From positions 1-64,000 of the forward strand of contig VNWV01000013.1 in assembly GCA_009801085.1 (NCBI GenBank): 64,000 bases of DNA, read 5' to 3'. The position numbers were made by a program, and so were the translations under genes. The stretch is from Lasiodiplodia sp. COLG20. Lineage: Eukaryota > Ascomycota > Dothideomycetes > Botryosphaeriales > Botryosphaeriaceae. Of this stretch, positions 1-12,213 are shown in pieces. Under the pieces are notes generated by a model that saw only the letters and a list, made by a program, of their open reading frames with translations, ran no database searches and had not been told where the DNA came from. Numbering within the stretch: position 1 is the first letter of the stretch; every line of letters begins with the position of its first letter.

Positions 1-226
1 GAAGTTCGGAATGCATGGATACGAGCTTAGATAGGCAATTCGGTGGAGACTGCCGTGGTGGCTGCTCTCTCGGTGATCTACCCCGAGCCTCGGGGCTTCT
101 CGCCGAAGCGTTTATCGTGGCCAACGGATGCCGAGCCGCTTCTCTTAGGTAGGTAGCGTCGTCTTCCTACACAATTAGGTGTTTTGTATCGAGTGATCTC
201 CCGACTTTGAAGGTGCACCATTCACC

Positions 227-1975
227 ATGTCGAGCCAGTTTGACCACGTTCCCAAAGCTGCTGCGGATCCATCCAATGATCTCGCTCAACGGACTAAAGC
301 GGACAACCATCCATTGAAGGTCGATCTCGGCGTTGGTGTCTACAAGAACGAACAAGGTGGTTATTACGAGATTCCTGCGATCTCAAAGGTGTGCATCATG
401 AAACCTGCATCCATTCCGTTAAGTTCATCGAACTGACTCATTACAGGCCAAGCAAGTCTTGGAAGCTGCCAGAGTTGGCCATGATGTATGCGTATCGGCT
501 TCGTGTGCTCACGGCTTCTGACATAAGCTCTAGTACAACCAAACTATTGGGATCCAACAATTCATCGAAGGGTCGAGGCAACTCATCTTCGGAAACAGCA
601 GCCCCATAGTGGCAGAGAACAGAGTTGCGTCGGTCCAAACAGTCGGCGGGACTGGTGCGAGTCACATTGCAGCCACCTTTCTGAGCAACCATTACAAATC
701 TGTAGACACAGAAGTCTACTTGGGCGTTCCAACATGGGGTACGCTTCGCTTTTACAACTCCGCAAATTGTGCTGATGGTTTTAGTCAACTTTAAACCCTT
801 GTTTGAGTTCTCCGGTTTCAAGGTCAACAGTTATCCATACTTCAACAAAGAGAAGAGATGTGTCGACTTCGATAACATCTTGAAAGCTGTCACAAACGCG
901 CCTAGCAAGTCGATCTTCGTGCTTCAACCTTGCGCACACAACCCGACCGGAGCAGATCTTACGGCCGCACAATGGCAAGAGTTGGCGGATGCAATGAAGG
1001 TAAGAACTTGTCCCGTCGTTCTTTCTTTTTTGTCCTTGGGCTGATACGTGTATTCCAGGTCAAAGATCACTTTCCATTTTTCGGTGAGCTACAACAAGAC
1101 CAAATAATGTCGACACGGGTGCTGAGTACAGTAAAGATATGGCATACGCAGGTTTGGCTTCCGGCGATGTGTTCACTGATGCGCTTCCAATCCGCTTGTT
1201 TGCCGATCAAGGGTTTGAACTTGTGGTAAGATTACCTCTACATAAGTGGTCGGCTTGAACTCACGTCTTTTATAGGTAGCCCAGTCCTTTTCCAAGAACA
1301 CTGGCCTTTATGGTATGGTCTTCAGCTTAATTCTGACAATGAACTGGAACTGACAGTATCTTCAAGCGGAGCGGGTTGGTGCCTGCCACATTGTCGTGAA
1401 TACCTCAAGTGCAGCTGCATCTGTCCAAGACCAGCTTCGGTCATATACTCGTTGGGAGGTATCCTCAACCCCAGCGTATGGTGCGCGACTTTGTTCATAC
1501 CTCATGTCCGACGACCTGCTGCGGGAGGAATGGTGAGTCCATCCAGTTGTTTCCTGTAATAGAATCCCACACTCATGACCATCCCTGCAGGTTCAAAAAC
1601 GTCCGTGAAATGCACGGCAATTGTAAACACAAACGAAAGCTTCTGTATGAGCAGGTGACAAAGACCTACAACGTGAGTCAATCTCTCAATGTATTAATTG
1701 CTCAGTCTCACTAATCATGTCCAGGTTCCCGGTAATTGGGAGCATATCTTGCATGATCAAGGGCTATTCAGGTAAGAATATATCTTGTTTTTCGACATGA
1801 GAGTTTTCTAACCAGAACTTGTAGCATGCTTGACCTCACTCCGGAACAGGTCCTCTTTATCAATTCTCGCCACCATATCTACTTTCCAGCTTCGGGACGG
1901 ATCAACGTCGCTGCGTTGAACAAGGAGAACATACCCCGATTTGCCAAGGCAATTCATGAGGCCATCTCACAATGA
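227..1975 (+). CDS. Aspartate aminotransferase (class I PLP aminotransferase), multi-exon
   Basis: Predicted to interconvert aspartate plus 2-oxoglutarate and oxaloacetate plus glutamate with pyridoxal phosphate. The start at 227 gives the family N-terminus (KVDLGVGVYKNEQGG). Later exons carry TVGGTGASH, FVLQPCAHNPTGAD, the PLP-contacting Asp/Tyr segment DMAYAGLASGD and the Schiff-base lysine in AQSFSKNTGLY. The C-terminus (FINSRHHIYFPASGRINVAAL) is also family-typical. I count about eight short introns; using a non-obvious acceptor after AGTAAAG near 1135 and one after TTCAAG near 1371 restores a continuous frame, so I see no break. The usual AYQG after the PLP Asp reads AYAG here. There is no obvious mitochondrial presequence, so a cytosolic form is likely. 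The family call is firm; exact exon borders are inferred. Confidence 0.93.
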
Positions 1976-2347
1976 GCAAGTCGGTTGGTGCAACACGATC
2001 GTAGATAGCACTTTCGCATCCTCAAAACAGAACATAGTTGCAGCAACTACGTCAGCCGGCTGAATTATAAATCTGTCGTGTGATTGAAGAAAGAAGTCAT
2101 GCAAATCCACTCTGCTTTCCGAGACTCTACAAGTGAATGCTCTTGCACTATCCTGTACCACTTCTCTTTTTGAATTAAAAATGCATTTTTAAACCATCAA
2201 TGTATAGGTTTTATATAAATCTTACTGCAACCTTTTACTATCTAAGCAACATTTTAACCAAAATTTCGAAGCGAAGAATGGGTGCTGAAACCTTAAAGGT
2301 TTGCCAATGCCATTGCGACGATAAACGTTAGCTTCCAGTGTATTACG

Positions 2348-2400
2348 TAATTTCGCCCTCGAGTCGGCCCGTGTAATAATTTCGCCGCCCACTCGGCCCG
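2348..2400. repeat. Two adjacent imperfect 24-bp direct repeats
   Basis: Copies at 2348-2371 and 2377-2400 both begin TAATTTCGCC and end TCGGCCCG, with a few mismatches in the centre. They lie 100-150 bp upstream of the start of the Zn2Cys6 regulator. The CGGCC content is reminiscent of zinc-cluster binding sites, but a role is inference only. Confidence 0.5.
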
Positions 2401-2431
2401 CCCGACCAGGCTGTGAGCAGATAAAGCGGGG

Positions 2432-2461
2432 TCGATTAACCAAAACCTTTTGGTTAATCGA
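2432..2461. promoter_or_regulatory. Perfect 14-bp inverted repeat upstream of the Zn2Cys6 gene
   Basis: TCGATTAACCAAAA at 2432-2445 and its exact reverse complement at 2448-2461 are separated by two bases. The repeat sits 36 bp before the ATG at 2498, so it would fall in the promoter or 5' leader. It could be a dimer binding site for the adjacent regulator or a hairpin in the leader. Confidence 0.6.
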
Positions 2462-2497
2462 TATCGATAGACTTTCTCGACATTTGAATGAAGAGGC

Positions 2498-5229
2498 ATG
2501 GCAACACCGGAAGCCTCTTTTGGTGATGAATGCACCGAGATTGACCGCTCAAGAACAGATTCGAGTCGTAGAATTAATGCGTACGGGTTTCTCGGGATTA
2601 TGGCTGTATCTTGTTCGCTGATCGACTTACAGTTGCACCACATGTCGCCGCCGCAAAGTAAAATGTTCTGGAACATATCCGTGCACTGCATGTGTCAAAA
2701 ATCAGGCCGATTGTATTTTCGAACAAGAAAAGAAGAAAAATTACCCAGAATCGTACGGACACCCGTTGTCCGTTTCAGCTGTATCATCGTTGACGTAATA
2801 GCTATGTCAACGGCCTCCTTGACAAATTACGACATTACGAAGACATTTTGCATCAGCGAGATTGTGTCGGTACGGCCCCATCTATACTGAAAATATGAGA
2901 GAATACAGAGTGCTGATATTTTTGCAGAAGCAGTCGAGATCCAGCCGTACCAATCGATTGGCCAGAACCACAACTCTACCGCATTCGGTGAACAAACCAA
3001 TACGCCTTTGGACCGGACTTCATTCAGACAAAGCAGCGAGATAGCCTCGCCTTATGCTCCACAAACAGCTCAACTGTCGTCACCCCAAGCTCCAAGTGAT
3101 CAATTGAGTACACAAAGTGGGAGCTGCTGACCCATCAAACCAATATCAAACACGCACTAACATTGATCAGGCTTCATCCTCGGACAGCCATTTGAGAATC
3201 GAGTGCGGCAGATTTTGGGAAAGAGATCACGGCAAGAAGCATTCTTTTCCGAGGAACTGAGCAGACCGCAGGATTGTCCGAGCGATGCAACATACACGCA
3301 TGTGCCATGGAACCACACACCACACGCTCCATATTCCACGGACAATGTCCCAAGCGAAGCCGAGGCATACCGCCTACTGGACGTGTTTATATCATCGATG
3401 GGCGTAAGCCAACATTTCTTCGACCAACGTGCGTTTTCAGACGCAATGGACGAACTCTATCGTCAAGAGCCTGCGAGGCGTGAAGCAAGCGAGGGGCTTT
3501 GGTTCGTGGAGTTCCTCCTCGTGATGGCCATAGCGAAGCTTGTCGAGGGACAGCTGGATACGGGCAGACCGCCTGGAGTATCAGAACTCCTGGAAGCAAC
3601 ACGGCGCTTACCAAGCATTGGGGAAATGCGACAAGAGGGAGTGCTGGCGGTAGAGATACTAGCCTTGACTGCCGTCTACTACCAATGCTGTGGTCGGAAA
3701 GATGATGCGTATGTTCAAGTAAGTTGTTTGTTTGTCACGCCGAGTAGCGGACCTAACTGGAGACTTTAAGATCGGGCTTGCAATGCGGATTAGTCTCTCA
3801 ATTGGCATGCACCGCAAGACTGCAGACAAGCGACTGCGGAGATCCGAACTTACTCATATGAACAGACTAATGTGGACAATCATCATGCTGGACAGGTAAA
3901 TCCATTTGTTCCAATGGGAATGCTACAACTGACATATCCTAGACGCCTTGCGGCTGCTACCGGATGCCCACCTGCAATTGATGATGGCCAAATACAAATT
4001 GACCAACCGTCTGCATGCCACGGATTTCCATCTCCTTTACCTCTGTTAGTCAATATAAGAATTGCGAACGTGACTAGCAGCATCATGCGGGGTAAGTGTA
4101 GATGTTTATTCTGTTCGATGTGAGCACTGGCTAAACCATCCGCTCAGTTTCATACGGCGGATCGGAGAGCACGGAGGCAGACTGCATTCGAGAAGTTCAG
4201 AGACTTCTCAAGTCACTGTATGAAATTGCAGTACACATGCCATCTGAAATATCAATTGATTTTGCTCCCACACGCTTCAAAATATCCAGAACAGCGGCTT
4301 CGTTGTATCTCTGGTTATTCCAGGTAAATTCTAGACTGCATGACCTTCGCACATCAGCTTATCAACAAACAGGCCATCATACTCTGCGTACGCCCCGTTA
4401 TTCTCCATATGGTAAAACGCCGGGTTCATGAGCGTCAGAATGGTCTCGAGCCTCAGTCCTTCGCCCCAGTTCTCATGAGGCTGTTTCAAACGTGCTTAGA
4501 GGCCGCGTTGAAGAGCCCGCAGATTCTGTCGGCATTGAAGGACCAGGGGCTTCTCGGTATGCCGCTCCGCAATTCATGTTATTGCAACTTGCTGATGAAT
4601 TTGGTGCAGCGGTGTTTGGATATTTCGATCTCGATGCCACATTTTCCGTGGCTTTCACCCTGATCATGACAAATGCAACTCAAACCGACAGCACATTGTT
4701 GCGGCACGCTGAAGTCCAGAAAGCTGTTTCGATCCTTCAATACATGGCAAACCACGGGAACGAGGCAGCGGAGATACGAAGAAAAGATATCCAGCAGATG
4801 TGTACGGCTGTATGGCCATCACACGTAGGCGGCGATGGATCATTGGTTGGAGAAAACACGGATTCGCCACATTACCGAACATGGTCGGATTCTGCAGTTC
4901 CCGCTTCTGGGCCCACCTCTCGGAATGGACCAATGCGGGATCGACATTTCTCCGGCCCACGGAATGAAGCATCCAATCTCACCTATGGATCGGCACCTCA
5001 CTTGAGACACGCCAATACGGACAATCTTCAACACCAAAGCTCGCCTATAAATTCTTCTACTCTACTTGCTTGGGCGGATGGACTCGACACTCTCATCCCC
5101 GAAGACCTCGAGGGGCTCGAAAACGCGGAAGGAGGCGGCATCCTGTCCATGTACAACGACCCGATGCTCCCACTCACGGGCATCGACACCTCCGACTGGG
5201 AAGAAATGGAAAACATACTACTACGCTAA
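2498..5229 (+). CDS. Zn2Cys6 transcription factor with fungal-specific transcription factor domain
   Basis: Nuclear DNA-binding regulator of unknown targets. The start at 2498 with removal of a 52-nt intron (2581-2632) joins SSRRINA to CTTCRRRKVKCSGTYPCTAC, giving the six-cysteine pattern CX2CX6CX5CX2CX6C at residues 29, 32, 39, 45, 48 and 55. Further exons encode the fungal_trans middle homology region, including EAYRLLDVFISSMG, a segment starting IGLAMRISLSIGMHR and the tract MNRLMWTIIMLDR, then an acidic C-terminus ending DWEEMENILLR, a plausible activation region. A 53-nt intron at 4557-4609 keeps the frame between LKDQGLL and FGYFDLDATF, so the apparent frame change there is not a mutation. 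The intron after the zinc cluster (about 2.8-2.93 kb) is the least certain part. It stands between an aminotransferase and an amino-acid permease, which suggests but does not prove a link with amino-acid use. Confidence 0.88.
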
Positions 5230-5442
5230 CGCCTTCGTTCTACCTCACCCCGCAAACCAGCGCGCCGTACACGCGCTGCCCTGCCACTGTGTAACGCCCA
5301 CCCACGCCTCCTTTGATTTGGCCCCTCGTTAATTACACTAGAGAAGGGTATTTCAACCGATGGCTGGCGCTGAGATCCTCGAATCTAGAGGTGAATGTGC
5401 CTCAGCTGTTTCTGAAAAACAAAATAACAACAACACATGGGG

Positions 5443-5510
5443 AGTTGAAACTATCGTCCGGACGTGCGTGTTGAGTTTTCGACATTTTTATCCGGACGAT
5501 AGCTTCAACT
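5443..5510. repeat. Dispersed hairpin repeat, copy 1
   Basis: The left arm AGTTGAAACTATCGTCCGGA (5443-5462) and the right arm TCCGGACGATAGCTTCAACT (5491-5510) pair with one mismatch around a 28-nt loop. Related hairpins occur near 11745 and 21433. Sequence upstream (GTGCCTCAGCT and a following A-rich run) is also shared with copy 2, so the mobile unit is larger than the hairpin. It looks like a small non-autonomous, MITE-like element. Confidence 0.65.
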
Positions 5511-5541
5511 ACCCATGACATACGAGAGCCATTCACGCAGC

Positions 5542-7620
5542 TCAAAACAACCACTGGAAACCCGCCTTATACACCTTCCCCAGCATCCTGCGCGCCGGCC
5601 CCTGCCCCACCTCCGCCTCCGCCCGCTCGACAGCCAACCTCACCTTCTCCTCAGCAACCGTCTCCGTAGCGACGCCCGTGACGAGGTCTACCTGCGACGG
5701 CGGAATCGTCTCGGTGCGGTACCACAGCTTGTAGCCGAAGATAAGGACCAAGTACACGGGGATGCCAAGGTACTGCACGATGAAAGTTTTGAAGTCGAAC
5801 CCGCCGATGAAGGCTTCCATCCCCTTCGTCAGGATCAGCAGGACGAGGAAGCATATGCCGACGTAGGAGCCGTAGTGTCGGAATGGCGCGCGGTAGGCGA
5901 GGTGATCGGGGCCGATGCGTTGAGCGGTCACGGCGCGGCGGAAGGAGATATGGGATACGAGGATGCCGATCCAGGTGAGGGCGCCTGGGTATGGGGTGGT
6001 TAGTTGTGCGTGCGGGCTGGGCGCGAGGGCTGGAGGTTGTGGGGCTGAACGCGTGATGTACTTACTGAATACTGTCACGACGTTAGTTAGGTAGCCGAAT
6101 ACCGTCTTCGCGCCGGACCCGACGCTCATGTATGCGAGTAGACAGAATGCCAAGGCTGTGGCGAGGGCGACTATCGGTACGCCGGCTTTGTTTGTGATGA
6201 AGAAGACTCGGGGTGCCTTGCCGTCGCGGGAGATTCCGTAGAGTGTTCTTACTGCCGTGTAAAGATCTGCAGCAGTATCAGCCTCCGAGCTTACAACACG
6301 GTATTCAATGAATATTCACCTGAGTTTGCTGCGGAGAATGCAAAGATCATCAGGCAGGCATTGATAACATGATCAAGGCCTTGGATCTTGGCAATCTTGA
6401 TGGCCACGACGAATGGAGACGCGGCTGCACTCGTCGACGACTTCGTAGCGAAGGCGAGGTCTTCACTGTTGTACGGAACGACCATTCCGAGGACGAGGAT
6501 GGAAAAGATGTAGAAGAACAGGATCCGGTAGAAGGTCATTTTGATTGCTTTCGGCATCACCACTCGAGGGTTTTGCGCTTCACCGACGGTAATGCCGACA
6601 AGTTCAGTCCCCGAAAATGCATAAAGGCTGAGCAAGAATGTCAACCCACAGTACGGTAGGAAGTCTGAGGGGATTACTTACGCGGAAACCATGCCGCTCC
6701 ACACGCCCACAAATTTGCCGAGATCCCCGGATGTCTTGTACTCCACAAAAGCTCCCGGGTCGTTCCAGTATCGAAATCCTGTCCGGTCGTGCCTGCGTAC
6801 TTGTCAGGGGTCTTCCGCATCAAGATAATCCAAAGGGGGGGGTTTACGTCGGGCCGCCGCCTAGGGAAATGATGAGCAGAAGCAGGATGACACCGCAGAT
6901 GACGACAACCTTGACCGAGGAGAGCCAGAACTCGAATTCGCCGAATTTCGCTACGCTGCCGTAGTTTATCAAAGCAATCACCACGAGAATCACCGTTATG
7001 TAAACTGCGGGGTTAACACGGTCGCCGGTCCAGTACTGGTTTCCAATCAGCCGTCGCCATCCGTAATCGAGTTAAAGTAGACAAACCTTCATGATTAGAG
7101 ATGCTGCGGCCAGCTGGTTTGGCGTGGCGAGTAGGTACTTGAACAAATAGACGTACCCAGTTGCGAATCCGAGCGCCGGGTCTGTGAATCTAGATGCATA
7201 TCCTCCGAAGCCATCTAGGTTTGGTTAAAGGCGTGGTTGTGCAATCAATGAATGTGAAGATGCCGACATACGTGCAAGAGCGACGAACGATGCCATTTCC
7301 CCGAGAGCGGACATAACCAGGAACACGACGCATCCGATGACTGTATAGTCGATGAACAGGCCCCCCGGCCCGGCTTTGACCAGGCCGGCTCCTCTATAGA
7401 CTCTTAGCGGGCGCAATGGTAGTTCGCTTTCAGAGAAGATGACTTACGTTCCTACGAGAAGGCCTGTGCCCAATGAGCCACCCAGAGCGATCATAGTAAC
7501 ATGACGAGATTTGAGGCGCCTCTGAAGTTCATGGTTCGATCCAGCACCCGTATGCTGGACTTCGCCATGGCGGATGCTTTCTCGACTCGTGCCATCTAAT
7601 GCTTTCTGAATGTCCGTCAT
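5542..7620 (-). CDS. Amino-acid permease (APC superfamily, fungal YAT family)
   Basis: Plasma-membrane proton-coupled amino-acid importer by family. Reading from the ATG at 7620, a hydrophilic N-terminus with LKSRHVTMIALGGSLGTGLL leads into the first membrane segment. Further exons give the segment containing GPGGLFIDYTVIGC, then MSALGEMASFVALA, the consensus-like AFSGTELVGITVGEAQNPR, the pair FYIFSILVLGMVVPYN and AFSAANS, and the final segments with RAPFRHYGSYVGICFLVLLI and TFIVQYLGIPVYLVLIFGYK. About 12 membrane segments are expected. Several short introns interrupt the gene; the 3' end is a single exon ending at 5542. The substrate cannot be deduced. Confidence 0.9.
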
Positions 7621-8809
7621 GTTGTGGGCCTCCCGGCGATGGAGATGGGGAGGCGGAGATTCTCTTTAGAGACAACTTCGTCCACGGTAATTTAGCTTGC
7701 ATAAGTATTTTCTAATCTCTTATCGGGTCTCTTGTTCCCTAGAAAATGCATGGCTTGGCGCTTCGGAGACTTGCGCCGATGCGGGGTATCGGGGGTACTT
7801 TAGTCTCGGAGCGAGACGCCGAGCCGGGCATTGTGCGGGCTATCTTAGATTGATAGAGATAGAAGATGCTCATTTGATGCTTGCAGTGCTTTTGAGTTGT
7901 ATGGCCAGCGAGTAAAAATACTTGAATCAAATTGAGCAAACACGATAAGGTCGCAAACATGGTTCTATAGGTCATCCGTAAGGGTAGGTGACTGGTAGAT
8001 CTAAAAAAGAAATTCGGCCTAGTTGCTGATCTACAGAAGAATAAACATTCGCGGGATGAATAATTGTGTCTGCACTATCTGCTAGCAGGCGTCCCTTTGC
8101 CGATGCATATGAGAGTCACTCTGGCGAATACCGCGAGATCAAACCTGGTAAGGGGAGGAGGAGCGGGAGTATTCACCCGCGAAACTCACCACACTCGAGT
8201 GGAGCAGCTTCCAGGCCAGGCCGATGCCGCGGTCCCGATGGATGTCTGTAATACTGGCAGCTTGCCCAAAGTCAAGCCGATGAACCTCACGGTTGAGCTA
8301 GTTATGGTTTCACAGATGTCGAATAGCGTAAGGATTGGCCATGGAAAACATGTCGCTGACATTCATGTTATTCTCGCAAGATTCATGCTGACTTCGTTCT
8401 GGCAATACAAAAACCAATACTGGATCGGAGAGAGCCAAAAGGGAGAAGTAGCATGAGGTATCATCGCAGAACTCTAGACTTGAAAGGGTACCGAGTATTC
8501 CATAGCAGAAAGAACAACCTTGATGCTTATGTCGTAAGCCAACACTTGCTTGGGCTAGCTCCGGCTAACACATTGATCAAATATATCGAGCTAATTCTAA
8601 CCCTATCACTTAATGTGTGATTATTCCCGAAAAGAAGCCATAATCTTTATCAATTGATATTTATGGAGCAATATTCAATAATAAATTGAGGACAATGGGT
8701 AAAGGAAAACACACTAGCAGTAGGAATATAATTCAAAGATCTCCACTTATATCTCACCTGGCGTCATGCTTGCCCTTTTTGACGCTTATGATAACGCTAT
8801 CGTGCAACG
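7621..8809. other. Intergenic region, no supported gene
   Basis: About 1.2 kb between the divergent start of the permease and the 3' end of the HET pseudogene. It contains only short open frames on either strand with no recognisable motif. The permease promoter must lie at its left edge. Confidence 0.6.
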
Positions 8810-11051
8810 CTACCGTATTTCGATATCCCTTACCTCTGCCCCGTCGAAGGCCCCAAAAGAATAGTACCAAAACATTCCAATTCGAACATATAATGAACCA
8901 TTCAATCCGAGATCCAAAATAATAAGACCAGCTTGCTTGTTTGGACATATGCCTTTATCCCACTTTTTAGATTGTCCAACAAGCAAAAGAAGAGCTTCGA
9001 ATTCGGATTCTTGTAACCTTGAAGGCAAAGGAAAATCAAGCCAACCTTCCAGACCCCTCCCATCCGGGAATACAGCAGTCAGCGTTGTGCTTCCATAGTC
9101 ATAAGGATGCAAATCAACCAGAACTTTGCGTACAGCCCCTCTTAGCCGTAGACGAACATTGGTGAGAAAGACCAAGGGATCTTCATGGTCCAGTTTGTTG
9201 GTTACATCGATGAGGTTGAATTCGAATCTCGAATCTGGGACAATTACATCCTCGTCTTTCCGTAGATGGCATATCCCCGGCGAAACTCCTACAGAATTCC
9301 AGCTTCTGATGCATCTAAGCCAGGACCAAGTTGGTGGTGTGTCTTCGGATGGCTTCCAATGATCTTCTTTCTCTGGCTCTCTTGCACTGAATTCGCGCAG
9401 TCTCCACAGGAGGGCTGTTGTAAAGTCTGCTTCCCATAACCCAGCCAAATAGTGGCTTTTGACGTGGGGTTGAAGTCTAGATGCTATACCAGCAATTGCG
9501 AATGGCCAATCCTGATCTTTCGTGATTTTCAGTTCGGTATACATGGAAACGTATTTCCGCCAAGATTCCAAAATGGTCTCAGGCTCGTCTTTGCCGGTGA
9601 TTGAGTTGTTGAACAGTTGTTTAAAGTTTTGATGGTGCTGGCCCCAATCGTCCAATCCTCCGCACTCGCAGACTGTGTGCTTCCGACACTCCCATACTAA
9701 TTCTGAGTATGTGAAGTGAACTGTTGGACCAGAGAGAACTTGTTCCTGAAAGACCCACGCTCGATTGAGTAACGGTGACAGTCGTCCCCTTTTCAAATTT
9801 GTTGCCTCCTCCTGCTCGAAGAAGTGGATATGGACGTGCTCAAGATCCGGACGAACGGCCACTCCATGGCTCAGCTCTACAGAGTCGACTGGTATGCGAC
9901 CGGGCGAGTTTATGTCTTCATTGAGACTAAACCTAGGGAACATCAAGCCGCCATTTCCGTCATGCGAAGCAGTTGCGGCAATGTTCAGATACGAATTCGT
10001 GTAAATGCTGCTCATTTGGGGAGCCTGCTCTTTCCAGTCCGCATCATCATCATCTTCTTCTTCTTCTTCCTTCTGAATAATACAGAGCGAATCGATCCAT
10101 ATGTAGCCGCAGGAGACACTTCTTGTGATGGTAATCGCATCCTAGAAGGTTTGAGGCAGACTGTCCCAGCAGATTGATTCCTAGAGATTCTTGAGGTTGG
10201 ATCTCGTAGTTTTAAACATCCTTTTTGCGACATCCACAGTTCCCCACCGATGACTCAATGTTGTATAGTTCTCTTTGAACTGGGGTCCTGCATCGATCAG
10301 GCGTATCAAGGATCCTGAAACTTGGATGAGACGCTTTGGACACCCAGCATCCAAGTTTGGGAGGCAATTCTCATGGGCATTGCACTGTTGGAGCCATTCA
10401 TTGAGCAAATTTCCACATCGGCCAGCTGTTAAATCGGTTGGAATGTTTACAGATCGCCCAAAGGAGGGAATTGGTTCAGTATTCTCTGTAAGATATGTCA
10501 GACTCTAGTTCAAAACCTGTAAGCTGGTCTAAGGCTTTTTTACCGTTGATGGAATAGAACTCTAAAGGAGCTCTTACTCTACGGAAATGATCTTTGGGAC
10601 TGACAAAATTGGTACGATCACCCAAAATTTCATAGTTCCCATGGATGAGTGATATGAGTAAACCTCTCCCTGGTCTAATCTCGATGCACGGGAAATAGAA
10701 TTCCATGGCGTCATCGCTGTACAGATGTAGCGCCCACTGGGCCATCGCGTCAAGGTCCCAGAAGAGCCGTATGCCTTAGTCAAGAATCGAACAGAATTTG
10801 CAGCCTCCCTTCGACATTGCTTCGATCTTGGGGAAAGATGAAATGTAGTAATGAGGGTCTGCATGTTTACGAGAATCAGATTTATAAAACCGAAAATTGC
10901 TGACATCGCGGAGTCGCCGATACAGCTCGGGTCGAAGATCCAGACATCCTGAACAGGGGGTTGCTCCAGCGGTAGATTTATCCGAGGGACTCATTTGGGG
11001 TTCCGTTGCTAGGATGAAGATGTGGAGAATGAGGAAAGAGAGGGTCGCCAA
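8810..11051 (-). pseudogene. HET (heterokaryon incompatibility) domain protein, broken by three in-frame stops
   Basis: HET-family motifs are recognisable in order: CSGCLDLRPELYRRL and GGCKFCSIL at the N-terminus, NYTTLSHRWG, ITITRSVSCGYIWIDSLCII, SSIYTNSYLNIAATASHD, and the LLNRAWVFQEQVLSGPTVHF motif. Three stop codons interrupt otherwise collinear homology: TAA at 10778-10776 between CSILD and GIRLFWD, TAG at 10183-10181 after NLKNL, and TAG at 10144-10142 between SLPQTF and DAITIT. The residues between the stops are family-typical, so introns do not explain them. A likely true intron lies upstream, near 10495-10552 (donor GTAAAA, acceptor TATCTTACAG). All three stops can arise from CAA or CAG by C-to-T, the change made by repeat-induced point mutation. 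A CAT/CTT run encodes an extra acidic tract of Glu and Asp near 10055. The 401-codon 3' part remains open. Function is presumably lost. Confidence 0.85.
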
Positions 11052-12213
11052 GTTATATTTTCTCCAGGGGTGATCTCATGTGACCTCGCTGATGCCAGCG
11101 CATCGTCATTGCTTACGGATAAGAGTGACCCCGCTTCTTGACGTATGTTGCCAGCCTGACGTGCTTACTTATGGATAAGCGCAGCCCTACTTTTTGTATA
11201 ACGTCTACGCTTCCGACGTTCACGAAGGTACAGTTACTTGTGTACCAGTTCCTATCGCAGTGCAACCGTCAGGGTGGGTCTCGATGACAGAGAAAGTAGT
11301 AATTTACTACCTTATTCATAACTTTGGCACGCCGACCAAAGTACTAAAATGGGTGGAGTTGCCGATGTAGAATTGATGACTCAGTCACCAAACCCCAATA
11401 CTGTCGCTTTCCGACCGAAAAGACCAAATGAGGGTGCTTGGATGTCGCTTCTCCGCTAGACAAGCAATATTTACGGGATTAGTACGGCGTAGCCAAAGTC
11501 GCAAGCCGTTACCGGGGGGCCAAAAGTCCCAGTCAACGCACTTCCCGCTTCCCCGACGAAGCAGGGTGGGTAAGGCTTGGCAACAGATCCCCGCTCTGAG
11601 TAGCTGTTGTCACCAATAGTTGCCTGGATCTTCGATCGCTCGTTGGTACAGGGGGTCTCGGAGCCGACGGCTAGGGTGAAGAACATTGAAGCCCCAGGTG
11701 CAACCTTGCCTCAGCTTTTTCTTCAAAAAACAACATATATGGTCAGTTGAAGCTATTGTCCTGGCAAGAACGTAAAATTTAGAACTCTACATATACGTCC
11801 GGGCGGTAGCTCCAACTACCTATCACATAAGCAAAAATAAATCCACGCCATTAGCTGCGAGAAGGGACTGTATCTAAACGTCCGTCCATGATGAGCCGCG
11901 AAGATGAATATCCTTAAGTGCTAATGTTTAGATGAAACAATGTTCGCCTGTCAACTTCCCCACCCTGCCAATCCACCCATGAATGAGTCCAAATTGGATT
12001 GGGTGGCGGCTAAATCAGTTTTGGCCCCCAATGCTAATTTTGCCCATGCCAAGCTTTTGAGGCCGCACCGTAAGCAACTACCCTGTGATTAACAGACAAA
12101 GTGCTTCATTTGTGATGAAAGTCGCCTGATGTTTCATCGGACACAACCACCAGTCGAGCCATTTATTGTGATGACGCCCCGGCGCCTCGCTGTGCCGCAC
12201 CAAGCCCTCAGCC
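11052..12213. other. Intergenic region with hairpin repeat copy 2
   Basis: About 1.16 kb between the HET pseudogene and the intact HET gene, which point away from each other. Apart from the hairpin repeat at 11745-11817, I see no feature or coding frame worth calling. Confidence 0.6.
11745..11817. repeat. Dispersed hairpin repeat, copy 2 (degenerate)
   Basis: The left arm AGTTGAAGCTATTGTCCTGG (11745-11764) and the right arm TCCGGGCGGTAGCTCCAACT (11798-11817) are diverged versions of the arms at 5443-5510. Flanking similarity extends upstream (CCTCAGCT plus an A-rich run, as in copy 1, and TCTCGGAGCCGA, similar to copy 3) and downstream (ACTACC followed by T or C, then AT). Confidence 0.6.

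Noticed and set aside
1080..1136. Apparent loss of frame before the PLP Asp/Tyr motif of the aminotransferase
   Set aside because: An intron ending AGTAAAG joins FPFF to DMAYAG in frame.
2526..2620. Alternative frame at 2526 resembling a transposase helix-turn-helix
   Set aside because: The overlapping frame from 2498 gives a complete Zn2Cys6 domain after splicing, which is far better supported.
4557..4609. Apparent frame change in the Zn2Cys6 factor
   Set aside because: A 53-nt consensus intron joins the two frames.
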